This document shows, piece after piece, positions 1 to 6,646 of a stretch of 14,488 nt of DNA. Positions within the stretch are counted from its first letter, which is position 1; each line of letters begins with the position of its first letter. Source of the DNA: DASWHK01 sp036398215 (GTDB lineage Bacteria; Acidobacteriota; UBA890); NCBI GenBank assembly GCA_036398215.1, contig DASWHK010000084.1:1-14488 (forward strand), in the 5' to 3' direction. Both the position numbers and the translations under genes were made by a program. The notes beneath the pieces are model-generated. The model had not been told where the DNA came from, did not search any database, and worked only from the letters and a program-made list of their open reading frames with translations.

Positions 1-1162
1 TGTGGCGGATCGAGCCGGTATCGACCAGCGTGGTGACGCCGGCCTGCAGCCACGGCGTCATGGTGTCCTCGCCTGCCGTGGTCAGCGGCGAGCCCGGCCA
101 CAGCGCGTGCATGTGGTTGTCGATGACGCCGGGCATGATCATGCCGCCGCCCGCGTCGATGCGCCGGGCGCCGCCGGGCACTTCGATCTCCGTGGCCGGC
201 CCCACCGCGGTGATTCGATCATCCTCGAACAGCACCACGCCGTCGTCGATCGCCGCGGCGCCGGTGCCGTCGAAGAGGCGCCCGTTGACGATCGCGGTGG
301 TCTGCAGCCCCTGTCGCGCCGGGCCGCGCAGGGCGCGAGCCACCAGCCGGCGCAGCTCGTCGATCGGCTGCGGGCTGTCATCGACCTGCAGGCGCAGCAC
401 GACGTCGTTGTTGAGCCAGACGCCGCCGTCCTCCTGGACGATCAGCATCGCCGCCGACTGCATGCCGCGGCGGTCGCCGCCCGCCGCCTGGCCGGCTTCG
501 AGCGCCGCGAGCAGGCGGACCGCCAGGTGCCCCTCGGTGCTCTCGAAGGCGCTCACCATGTCCTGGACGACCTCGGGGCCAGCGAGGATGTTGCCCTGGG
601 CGCTGCTGTTCTCGCCGATCACGTGGCCGGCCCATTCGCTCGCCTCGGGGCCGGTGAAGGTCGCCACCTGGCCGCGCGCATTCATCACCGAGAACTGGCG
701 GCCGGCCTTGGACCAGGCGTTGCCGCGGTAGCCGGGGTCGGGGTCGCGCTCCCAGATGGTCTCGACGATGTCCGCCGGCGCCATCCCCTGGCGCAGCAGC
801 TCGAGCGCCTGCGGGCCGTAGGAGACGTCGACGACCGCCTGCGTCGCCACCACGCCGGTATTGGCCTCACCCCAGAGCACGCCGTTGCCGACCGAGAACA
901 CCCGCGATTGCACGGCGGCGCCGAGCATCCCCGTCTCGGGGTCGTAGGCGAGGATCGAGAACGTCGCCACCGGCGGCGGGAGGTCTTCGGCGCCGTGCCG
1001 CTGCGGGGCCGCGGCTAGCGCCGGGCTGTCGGCCTGTGCCGCGATGGCCGGCGCCACGTTGGTAATCTGTGCCGCGGGCGCCACGCCGGTAGCCAGAATC
1101 GCCGTCGCCACCAGAGTGAGCGCGCCGAGACGCTCGGGGACCAGATAGCGGGTAGTCATCAT
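1..1162 (-). CDS. Secreted DUF1028 (Ntn-hydrolase-like) - amidohydrolase fusion, 3' end cut by the window
   Basis: This gene reads leftward and runs off the window start, so 387 residues are visible. Residues 1-31 form a signal peptide: an Arg near the start, a hydrophobic stretch, then a likely cut after APA. Residues about 65-270 are a DUF1028 domain, opening with TFSILAYDPETG and including AAVQSRVFSVGNGVLW and a VVATQAVVD stretch. DUF1028 proteins have an Ntn-hydrolase fold and their substrate is not settled. From about residue 285 an amidohydrolase domain begins (AIVNGRLFDGTG), reaching the first metal-binding HxH at H350-M-H352 within MPGVIDNHMHAL. The rest of the TIM barrel lies outside the window. 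The start is ATG-ATG at 1162-1157 with GAGAGG a few bases upstream. It probably acts in the periplasm or outside the cell on an amide or cyclic amide. Domain identities are fairly secure; the substrate is unknown. Confidence 0.85.
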   Translation of the reverse strand, partial: MMTTRYLVPERLGALTLVATAILATGVAPAAQITNVAPAIAAQADSPALAAAPQRHGAEDLPPPVATFSILAYDPETGMLGAAVQSRVFSVGNGVLWGEANTGVVATQAVVDVSYGPQALELLRQGMAPADIVETIWERDPDPGYRGNAWSKAGRQFSVMNARGQVATFTGPEASEWAGHVIGENSSAQGNILAGPEVVQDMVSAFESTEGHLAVRLLAALEAGQAAGGDRRGMQSAAMLIVQEDGGVWLNNDVVLRLQVDDSPQPIDELRRLVARALRGPARQGLQTTAIVNGRLFDGTGAAAIDDGVVLFEDDRITAVGPATEIEVPGGARRIDAGGGMIMPGVIDNHMHALWPGSPLTTAGEDTMTPWLQAGVTTLVDTGSIRH

Positions 1163-1183
1163 CGTCCTCTCAGTGCTCGGACC

Positions 1184-1202
1184 GCCGGCTTTTCTGGCCG
1201 GC
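1184..1202. terminator. Hairpin between the gene remnant and the DUF1028 fusion gene
   Basis: GCCGGC occurs at 1184-1189 and again at 1197-1202, and the word is its own reverse complement. The two copies can form a 6-bp stem around a 7-base loop. It lies 23 bases beyond the stop of the minus-strand remnant, where a terminator for that older gene would sit. No T-tract follows on either strand, so the role is uncertain. Confidence 0.3.
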
Positions 1203-1225
1203 TGAGCTCTTTGGGAGCCGCCTGT

Positions 1226-1555
1226 CTATCTTCCCTTGCGCGGGAGGAGACCCTTGTCGCGGCCGCGCATCAAGACGAAGGGTTGCATCATTGGATTGAT
1301 GAACCGGAAGCGGTACCGGCGGGGACTGCCGGTCTTCTGGAGCACCGGCCCCCGCGCATCGGAGAAGTCATTGAGGTGGCGGGAGTACGCCGGGATGTCG
1401 TAGGGCTTGCCCGTGATCCGTGACAGTGGCTCGCGTACATCAGCGGCTGCGAAATACCCCAGATCGTCGGTCCTGACAGATTGCCCCGCACCGGTGGCGA
1501 CAGCTCGGACGGCGTCGATTCCGTCTTTCGGATTGCTGCAGGTTTTGCGTAGTTT
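1226..1555 (-). pseudogene. Headless C-terminal remnant of an unidentified gene
   Basis: One minus-strand frame runs from just after an in-frame TAG (1558-1556) to a TAG at 1228-1226, about 109 codons. It has no ATG, GTG or TTG until Met codons close to the C terminus. The sequence reads like real protein: SRHLNDFSDARGPVLQKTG, then RYRFRFINPMMQPFVLM, and a basic end. The RYRFRF-NP-MQPFV tail reminds me of the C-termini of some AAA-type ATPases, but that is recollection and uncertain. The missing N-terminal part would lie where the plus-strand sulfatase-fold gene now begins, so this looks like a gene truncated by rearrangement. A short expressed protein from a rare start codon cannot be excluded. 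Confidence 0.6.
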
Positions 1556-1562
1556 CTATACT
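1533..1562 (+). promoter_or_regulatory. Promoter candidate for the sulfatase-fold gene (leaderless)
   Basis: TTGCTG at 1533-1538 and TATACT at 1557-1562 form a -35/-10 pair with an 18-base spacer. TATACT is a close match to the consensus in otherwise GC-rich DNA. A start point about seven bases downstream would fall on or next to the GTG at 1569, giving a transcript with essentially no leader. There is no purine-rich ribosome-binding site before that GTG, which fits. Confidence 0.5.
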
Positions 1563-1568
1563 GGCTCG

Positions 1569-3854
1569 GTGAGTTACTGTGCCGCAGTCCTTATAGCGCT
1601 TGCGACCGTTCTTTGCACCGGGGCCTGTGGCGGCGGCGATGGTGGGCGGCCCGCCGCCACCGGCCCCAACCTCCTGCTGATCACGATCGATACGCTGCGC
1701 GCCGACCGGCTCGGAGTCTACGGCAACGCCGCCATCGAGACGCCGGCGATCGATCGGTTGGCGGCTGAGGGCGTGCGCTTTGCGCGCGCCATCACCCCGG
1801 CGCCCACGACGCTTCCTTCCCACGCCTCGATCCTCACCGGCGCCACACAGCCCCGCCACGGTGTCCGCGACAACGCCGCCGGCGTGCTGCCGCCCGCGGC
1901 GTGGACGCTCGCCGAGGGCTTCCGCGAGCGCGGCTTTCGCACCGGCGCCTTCGTCAGCGCCTTCGTGCTGGACGCCCGCTGGGGGCTGGCACAGGGGTTC
2001 GACCTCTACGAGGGCCCGCCGGTGGCGCCGGGCGAGGCGCCCTCGAGCCCCGCACAGGCCGAGCGACGCGGCGACGTCACGCTGGACGCGACGCTGCGAT
2101 GGATCGAGCGCCAGGACACTCCCTGGTTCGCCTGGCTGCATCTCTTCGATCCGCACGCGCCCTACGCGGCGCCGGAGCCCTGGGGCAGCCGCTACGCGGG
2201 CGCCCCCTACGACGGGGAGATCGCCTGGACGGACTCGTTGATCGGCCGGCTGCGGGCGCGCCTGGAGGAGCTGGGCGTCTGGCCGGACACCGTCGTGATC
2301 CTGACCTCGGATCATGGAGAGGCGCTGATGGAGCACGGCGAGCCGGCCCACGGCTTCTTTCTGTACGAGCCGACGCTGCGCGTGCCGCTGATCGTGCGGC
2401 TGGCAGCGGAGAATGGAGGCGGCCGGGTGGTCGAGACCCCCGTCGCCCTCATTGACATCTACCCGACGGTCGCCGAGCTCTGGGGCCTCGATCCCGGCCC
2501 CGACAGCCAGGGACGCAGCCTGGCGCCGGCGTTGCGCGGCGATCCGATCGCCACGGTCCCGATCTACAGCGAGACGCTGCTACCGCGGCTGTACTTCGGC
2601 TGGGCCGAGCTCAAGGCGATCAGCGACGGCGACGAGAAGTACATCGAGGCGCCCCGCGAGGAGCTCTACGACCTGCTCCAGGACCCGGACGAAGGCTCAA
2701 ACCTGGCGGCGGATCGGCCCGGGAGTGTCGATCGGCTCCGTGACGAGCTGATCGCCTGGATCGAGCGCAGCGAAGCCGGCGCGATCGGGGCACGGGGCGC
2801 AGCGGTCGCCGACGATCCCGACCGGCTGGCCGCGCTCCGCTCGCTCGGCTACCTCGGAGTCGGCGGCTCGGAGGGCGGCTCCGCCCTGGCGGACCCGAAG
2901 GACAAGATCGGCGTCTACGCCGCCATGATGGCGGCGCTCGGCGCCTGGGAGCTGGGCGACACCGAGCAAGCGCTGGCGATCATCGACGAGCAGATCGCGG
3001 CGGATCCCGAGTTCGCCGGCGCTTGGCATTTTCGCGGCATCGTCCTCGCCGGCTCCGGCCGCCCGGTGGAGGCCGCCGAAGCGTTCGAAGCTGCCCTCGA
3101 CGTCGATCCCGAGCACTCACTCGCCGGCCGCGAGCTGGCCCGCGCCTACCGGGCGCAGGGAGACTTCGATCGCGCGGCCGCCACCTTCCGGGCGCAGCTC
3201 GCGTCGAGCCCGAGCGACCTCGACCTACGCTGGGAGCTCGGCGACACGCTGATGCGCGCCGGCCGCTGGAGCGAGGCCCGCTCGGTCTTTCACGAGGGCC
3301 TGGCGCTGGCGCCGGACCACCCCAGGATGCACTTCGGCACCGGCGTCGCGGCGCTGCAGGAGGGCGCCCCGGCGGAGGCGCTGGCCGCGTTCGACCGCGC
3401 CGCCGCGGCGGCGCCCGATCTGCCGAGCCTGCACTACCATCGCGGGGACGCCCTCGAGCGTCTGGGCAGGACCGAAGAGGCGCTGGCCGCCTACGAGGCG
3501 GAGATCGAGCGGCAGCCCGGCCACTACTTCTCGCTGTTCAACCGCGCCCGCTTGTTGGCGGTTCAGGGCGCTTCCCTCGATGAGGTCATCGCGGCGCTCC
3601 GCCAGGCATTGAACGCGCGTCCCGATGCCCCGGACGCGGCGCTGTTTCTCGCCCAGTCGCTGGTCGATCGTGGCGACGCCGGCGACCTCGCCGAGGCCGA
3701 GCGCTGGGCCACGGCAGGCCTGGCCGGCGCCGCGGTCCCGCAGCTCCGGGCGATGGGGCACGCCACCCTTGCCCAGGTGTACGAGGCCCAGGGGCGCAGC
3801 GAGGAGGCGGCGCGCGAGCGGGCCGCGGCGCAACGGCTGTCCGGGGGTCGGTAG
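1569..3854 (+). CDS. Sulfatase-fold (alkaline phosphatase superfamily) lipoprotein with C-terminal TPR repeats
   Basis: With the GTG start at 1569 the protein has 761 residues. Residues 1-20 are a short hydrophobic export signal ending in CTGAC, an imperfect lipobox with Cys20 as the likely anchor. The catalytic domain starts at about residue 34 (NLLLITIDTLRADRLG, metal-binding D41) and includes a TSDHGEALMEHG motif (D248, H249) and the ELYDLLQDPDEGSNLA strand typical of sulfatases. Where sulfatases carry Cys or Ser for formylglycine (C/S-x-P-S-R), this protein has T81-L-P-S-H. It is therefore more likely a Thr-nucleophile phospho- or sulfo-hydrolase or a transferase than a classical sulfatase. 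From about residue 445 (DPKDKIG) to the end there are roughly eight TPR units. An in-frame ATG lies upstream at 1407, but that extension overlaps the minus-strand remnant, does not look like protein, and would bury the export signal. Substrate unknown. Confidence 0.85.
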   Translation: MSYCAAVLIALATVLCTGACGGGDGGRPAATGPNLLLITIDTLRADRLGVYGNAAIETPAIDRLAAEGVRFARAITPAPTTLPSHASILTGATQPRHGVRDNAAGVLPPAAWTLAEGFRERGFRTGAFVSAFVLDARWGLAQGFDLYEGPPVAPGEAPSSPAQAERRGDVTLDATLRWIERQDTPWFAWLHLFDPHAPYAAPEPWGSRYAGAPYDGEIAWTDSLIGRLRARLEELGVWPDTVVILTSDHGEALMEHGEPAHGFFLYEPTLRVPLIVRLAAENGGGRVVETPVALIDIYPTVAELWGLDPGPDSQGRSLAPALRGDPIATVPIYSETLLPRLYFGWAELKAISDGDEKYIEAPREELYDLLQDPDEGSNLAADRPGSVDRLRDELIAWIERSEAGAIGARGAAVADDPDRLAALRSLGYLGVGGSEGGSALADPKDKIGVYAAMMAALGAWELGDTEQALAIIDEQIAADPEFAGAWHFRGIVLAGSGRPVEAAEAFEAALDVDPEHSLAGRELARAYRAQGDFDRAAATFRAQLASSPSDLDLRWELGDTLMRAGRWSEARSVFHEGLALAPDHPRMHFGTGVAALQEGAPAEALAAFDRAAAAAPDLPSLHYHRGDALERLGRTEEALAAYEAEIERQPGHYFSLFNRARLLAVQGASLDEVIAALRQALNARPDAPDAALFLAQSLVDRGDAGDLAEAERWATAGLAGAAVPQLRAMGHATLAQVYEAQGRSEEAARERAAAQRLSGGR

Positions 3855-3932
3855 ACGGCGCGTTGGGCGAGGTGAACGGCGGCTCGAACTACCCGACGAA
3901 CGAGACAGCATGTCGCGCGAAGGTTAGCTCCT

Positions 3933-3948
3933 GCCCGATGCTGCGGGC
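3933..3948. terminator. Small hairpin between convergent genes
   Basis: GCCCG at 3933-3937 pairs with CGGGC at 3944-3948 around a six-base loop. It lies between the plus-strand sulfatase-fold gene and the minus-strand xni-like gene, where a shared terminator is expected. The stem is only 5 bp and there is no T-tract. The rest of 3855-3962 shows nothing convincing. Confidence 0.25.
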
Positions 3949-3962
3949 CGCCGCCCCCTGGG

Positions 3963-4859
3963 TCAGCCGCGGTAGCGCAGGTCCTTGAGGTTGATGCCGA
4001 GGTCGAGGTCGATCTGCAGGCTCACCAGCGACCGGGCGAGGCGGGCGTCCTCGGCGTGATCGACGAGCCGCTCGCGGAGCTTCGGCGTGAAGGACGGCGC
4101 GGGGGTGGTCTCGGAGGCCGATGCGGGATCGGCCTCCGCCAGGTCGGGTGCCGCGGGGTTGGCCGCCGCGGGGCCGGCTGCCGCCAGGTCGGCTGCCGCG
4201 GGGTTGGCCGCCGCAGGGTCGGCTGCCGCCAGGATTGCCTCCAGCGTCCCGTGCTCGGCGATCAGCTTGGCGGCCGTCTTGACGCCGATACCCGGTACGC
4301 CGGGGATGTTGTTGGTGCTGTCACCGGCCAGCGCCAGCAGATCGACGAGCTGCTCGGGGCCGACGCCGAAGCGCTCGACGACGTAGGCGCGGCCGAGGTC
4401 ATGCTGCTTGAAGTGGTCGCGCACCACGATGCGATCGGAGAGCAGTTGCAGGAAGATCTTGTCGGTGGAGAGGATGACGGCCTGCCCGCCGGCCCCGGCG
4501 ATCTTGACCGCCAGCGTCCCGACGACGTCGTCGGCCTCCACCCTGGGCAGCTCGAAAGAGGTGACGCCGGCGGCGGCGAAGGCATCGCGGTAGGCGGGCA
4601 GCGCCTCGCGCAGCGCCTCGGGCATCGGCGCGTGGCCGCGCTTGTAGTCGCGGAACAATAGATGGCGCCAGCCCGGCTCCCGCCCCTCGAAGACGATGAT
4701 CGCGTGGCTCGGGCGGCACTCGTTCAGGGCCCGCTGCAGCGACTGGACGCACGATACCTTCGCCCCTTCCGCCTTCACGGGGCCGTCGTCGCCGGGCTGG
4801 GCGGCGTAGACTCGCCGCACCAGGTTGAGCGCATCGACGAGCAGCAAGCGGATGGCCAT
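3963..4859 (-). CDS. xni: Xni-type flap endonuclease / 5'-3' exonuclease homologue with repeat insertion
   Basis: The 298-residue protein matches the Xni (ExoIX, YgdG) branch of the polymerase-I-type 5' nuclease family: LLLVDALNLVRR (D9) at the N-terminus, VEADD (E108, D110, D111), STDK (D133), and AGDSTNNIPGVPGIGVKTA (D180 and the helix-3-turn-helix DNA-binding motif). The end, LGINLKDLRYRG, also resembles the E. coli Xni end. E. coli Xni is about 250 residues. The extra length here is a low-complexity stretch at about 211-247 built of AADPA, AANPA and AADLA pentapeptides, inserted just after the helix-turn-helix. The start is an ATG with AGAGG nine bases upstream; that AGAGG overlaps the stop codon of the upstream permease, so the genes are co-transcribed and probably coupled. 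Likely role: cleavage of flap or 5'-end DNA structures in repair. Confidence 0.85.
   Translation of the reverse strand: MAIRLLLVDALNLVRRVYAAQPGDDGPVKAEGAKVSCVQSLQRALNECRPSHAIIVFEGREPGWRHLLFRDYKRGHAPMPEALREALPAYRDAFAAAGVTSFELPRVEADDVVGTLAVKIAGAGGQAVILSTDKIFLQLLSDRIVVRDHFKQHDLGRAYVVERFGVGPEQLVDLLALAGDSTNNIPGVPGIGVKTAAKLIAEHGTLEAILAAADPAAANPAAADLAAAGPAAANPAAPDLAEADPASASETTPAPSFTPKLRERLVDHAEDARLARSLVSLQIDLDLGINLKDLRYRG
4132..4234. repeat. 15-bp coding minisatellite inside the xni-like gene (45-bp superperiod)
   Basis: About seven 15-base units lie in tandem. On the plus strand they resemble gctgccgccaggtcg, gctgccgcggggttg and gccgccgcggggccg. Units 1-3 recur as units 4-6 with about five mismatches in 45, so the array also has a 45-base period. 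The length is a multiple of three, so the nuclease frame is kept, adding an Ala/Pro/Asp/Asn-rich linker. Confidence 0.9.
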
Positions 4860-4871
4860 TCGAATGCGCCT

Positions 4872-6356
4872 CTATCTTGCCGGCAGGCTGCGGTCCCGGT
4901 TGAGCCAGTAGATCAGCGCACCGGCCAGAACGAACGCCCCGGCGCCGCCCAGCACCTTGATCTCGTAGAGCAGAGCATTGGCCTCGGCGGGGGGCTTCAT
5001 CGACACCGCCATGGCGAGCAGGGTGGTCAGCAGGCCGCATACGCCGAAGCCGATCGCCAGCCCACGGTTCGCCGGGATCCTGCGGATCGCGGCGGGCTGA
5101 ATGAGCGGCGCCAGAGAATCGCCGGCGGGAACCTGCGGATCGGCTGCGGGAACCCGCGGATCGCCGGCGGGAGCCTGCGGATCGCCTGCGGAAGCGTCGC
5201 GCCGCCGCAGCACGATGTACGCCGCGAACATGTAGACGTAGGGAATGAAGTAGACGAGCAAGGTGGTGTCCAGGAGGGTCAGGTAGGCCTCCTCGACGGT
5301 CGCCCCGACGAAGCTCATCAGTATGAAGCCGCTGGCGATGACCGCCTGCACCGAGACCGCCACGTACGGCGAGCCGTAGCGCGGATGGATGCGACCGAAG
5401 GCCTGCGGCAGGTATTTGTCGACGCCGGCGACGAACGGCATGCGCGCGGCGCCGGTGAACCACGCCATCAGGCCGCCGATGCCGCCGACCGTGATCAGCA
5501 GGGCGAGGATGTTGGTGGTCCAACCCAGGCCGATGCGGTCGCCGATCGCCGCGATCCCCTGCAGGAAGCCGCTGATGATGTTGATCTCGCCGGCTGGCAA
5601 CGCGACCAGCAGCGCCAGCGTGCCGCCGACGTAGAGCGTCGCCACCACGAAGCCCGAGATCACCACCGCGCGCGGGATCGTGTGCGCCGCGTCGCGCACC
5701 TCGGCGGCGAGCACCGAGGCGAGCTCGAGGCCGCTGAAGGCGAAGCAGATCGCCGCCCACAGCTCCAGGCTCTCGAAGCGGATCACCCCCGCGAAGAAGC
5801 TGCCGGGCGGCATCGGGTTGGCGAGCCCGTAGCGGACCACGGCAACGGCCCCGAAGACGATCAGGATGGTCGCTGCCGCCCAGGTGCCGACGCCACCGAC
5901 GTTGTGCACCCAGCGGCCCGCCGTCAGGCCGATCAGGTTGAACAGCCACACCGTCCACAGCGCCGCCAGCGAGAACATCAGCACGTACAGGCGGCTCTCG
6001 CCGACCTCCTGGTAGCCGCTGCCGGCGACGAACACCGAGACGCCGGCGATGAACACCAGCAGGTTGGGGAAGTAGACGAGGTTGTTGGTCCAGTAGCACC
6101 ACCCCGACATGAAGCCGTGGAAATCGCCGAAGGCGGTCTTGGTCCACAGGTAGACGCCGCCCTCGCCGGGCAGCCGCGAGGTCAGCTCGATGACCGCGAA
6201 CGCCTGCGGCAGGAAGAAGAGCAGCAGCGCCCCGAGCCACAGCAGGATCGACGTGTTGCCGCTGGCCGCCGCCAGCGAGATCCAGCGCAGGCTGGCGATC
6301 GCGGCGACGTTGAGCAGCACCACGTCGGTGGTGCCGAGGGCCTGTTTCAGCGGCAT
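4872..6356 (-). CDS. APC-family amino acid/polyamine permease with repeat-bearing loop
   Basis: From the ATG at 6356 the protein has 494 residues. It is an inner-membrane transporter of the amino acid-polyamine-organocation family, with about twelve hydrophobic segments. Family features include GTTDVVLLNVAAIASLRW in helix 1, SRLPGEGGVYLWTKTAFG in the helix 2-3 region, and ASVLAAEVRDAAHTIPRAVV (the conserved E...TIPRA motif). A low-complexity loop of heptapeptides (AGDPQAP, AGDPRVP, AADPQVP) lies at about 386-414, between late membrane helices. The open frame extends upstream to 6542, but that extension is Pro/Arg-rich and unlike a transporter N-terminus, so the downstream Met is preferred. 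The ribosome-binding site is weak. It is the first gene of an operon with the xni-like gene, 12 bases apart. The substrate cannot be read from the sequence. Confidence 0.88.
   Translation of the reverse strand: MPLKQALGTTDVVLLNVAAIASLRWISLAAASGNTSILLWLGALLLFFLPQAFAVIELTSRLPGEGGVYLWTKTAFGDFHGFMSGWCYWTNNLVYFPNLLVFIAGVSVFVAGSGYQEVGESRLYVLMFSLAALWTVWLFNLIGLTAGRWVHNVGGVGTWAAATILIVFGAVAVVRYGLANPMPPGSFFAGVIRFESLELWAAICFAFSGLELASVLAAEVRDAAHTIPRAVVISGFVVATLYVGGTLALLVALPAGEINIISGFLQGIAAIGDRIGLGWTTNILALLITVGGIGGLMAWFTGAARMPFVAGVDKYLPQAFGRIHPRYGSPYVAVSVQAVIASGFILMSFVGATVEEAYLTLLDTTLLVYFIPYVYMFAAYIVLRRRDASAGDPQAPAGDPRVPAADPQVPAGDSLAPLIQPAAIRRIPANRGLAIGFGVCGLLTTLLAMAVSMKPPAEANALLYEIKVLGGAGAFVLAGALIYWLNRDRSLPAR
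5116..5199. repeat. 21-bp coding minisatellite inside the APC permease gene
   Basis: Four tandem 21-base units begin at 5116, 5137, 5158 and 5179; the last is diverged. The consensus on the plus strand opens ggatcgccggcggga. The frame is kept, giving four AGDPxxP-type heptapeptides in a loop after the late membrane helix ending YIVLRRRDAS. Unit length and sequence differ from the array in the neighbouring xni-like gene, so the two arose separately. Confidence 0.9.
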
Positions 6357-6469
6357 GGCGGGTATTCTGGTTCCAGGCGCTCGAAGCCGGGCGTCATCCG
6401 GCGTCGTTCGGCGCGGCAGGGGTCGGAACCTTGCCGGCGATGCGGCGGCAGGTGGCTCACGGCGGCAAG

Positions 6470-6480
6470 GGTACTGTACC
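6470..6480. promoter_or_regulatory. Small palindrome between divergent transporter genes
   Basis: GGTACTGTACC is an 11-base perfect dyad in the 290-base region between the permease and symporter starts. It could be an operator half or full site, but dyads this short arise by chance in a window of this size. I see no other strong signal in 6357-6585. Confidence 0.15.
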
Positions 6481-6589
6481 TGCTCCGGCGGATCACCCGG
6501 CGGCGAGCCGCCGCTCGCCGAGGGGTTCCCGCGCTGGAGCACGACGGCCGTCCACGGAGACCGTCCGGGGCAAGCTCACGCGACTCCTA

Positions 6590-6595
6590 TAGAAT
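6590..6595 (+). promoter_or_regulatory. Possible -10 element for the sodium:solute symporter gene
   Basis: TAGAAT, within CCTATAGAAT, is a five-of-six match to the -10 consensus, about 50 bases before the symporter start. No -35 match is seen at normal spacing (the region is ggggca), so an activator or alternative sigma factor may be needed. Confidence 0.35.
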
Positions 6596-6646
6596 GGCGC
6601 CGGCCCTGGATCGTTCGGAAGCACGGACCATGAAGAGGCACGGAGC

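Noticed and set aside
2..1018. 338-codon plus-strand frame
   Set aside because: It is antisense to the DUF1028-amidohydrolase gene, His/Arg/Ala-rich, and shows no recognisable family; long shadow frames are expected at this GC content.
1407..1568. Upstream ATG extension of the sulfatase-fold gene
   Set aside because: The extra 54 residues have no protein-like pattern, overlap the minus-strand remnant, and would place the export signal internally.
4132..4234. CRISPR-like array
   Set aside because: The units are contiguous with no spacers and preserve the nuclease reading frame, so this is a coding tandem repeat.
4399..6240. 613-codon minus-strand frame overlapping permease and nuclease
   Set aside because: It is another frame of the same strand, spans the boundary of two recognised genes, and has the Arg/Gly/Pro composition of a shadow.
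6357..6542. Upstream extension of the APC permease frame
   Set aside because: The 62 extra residues are Pro/Arg/Ser-rich; the family N-terminus begins right after the Met at 6356.
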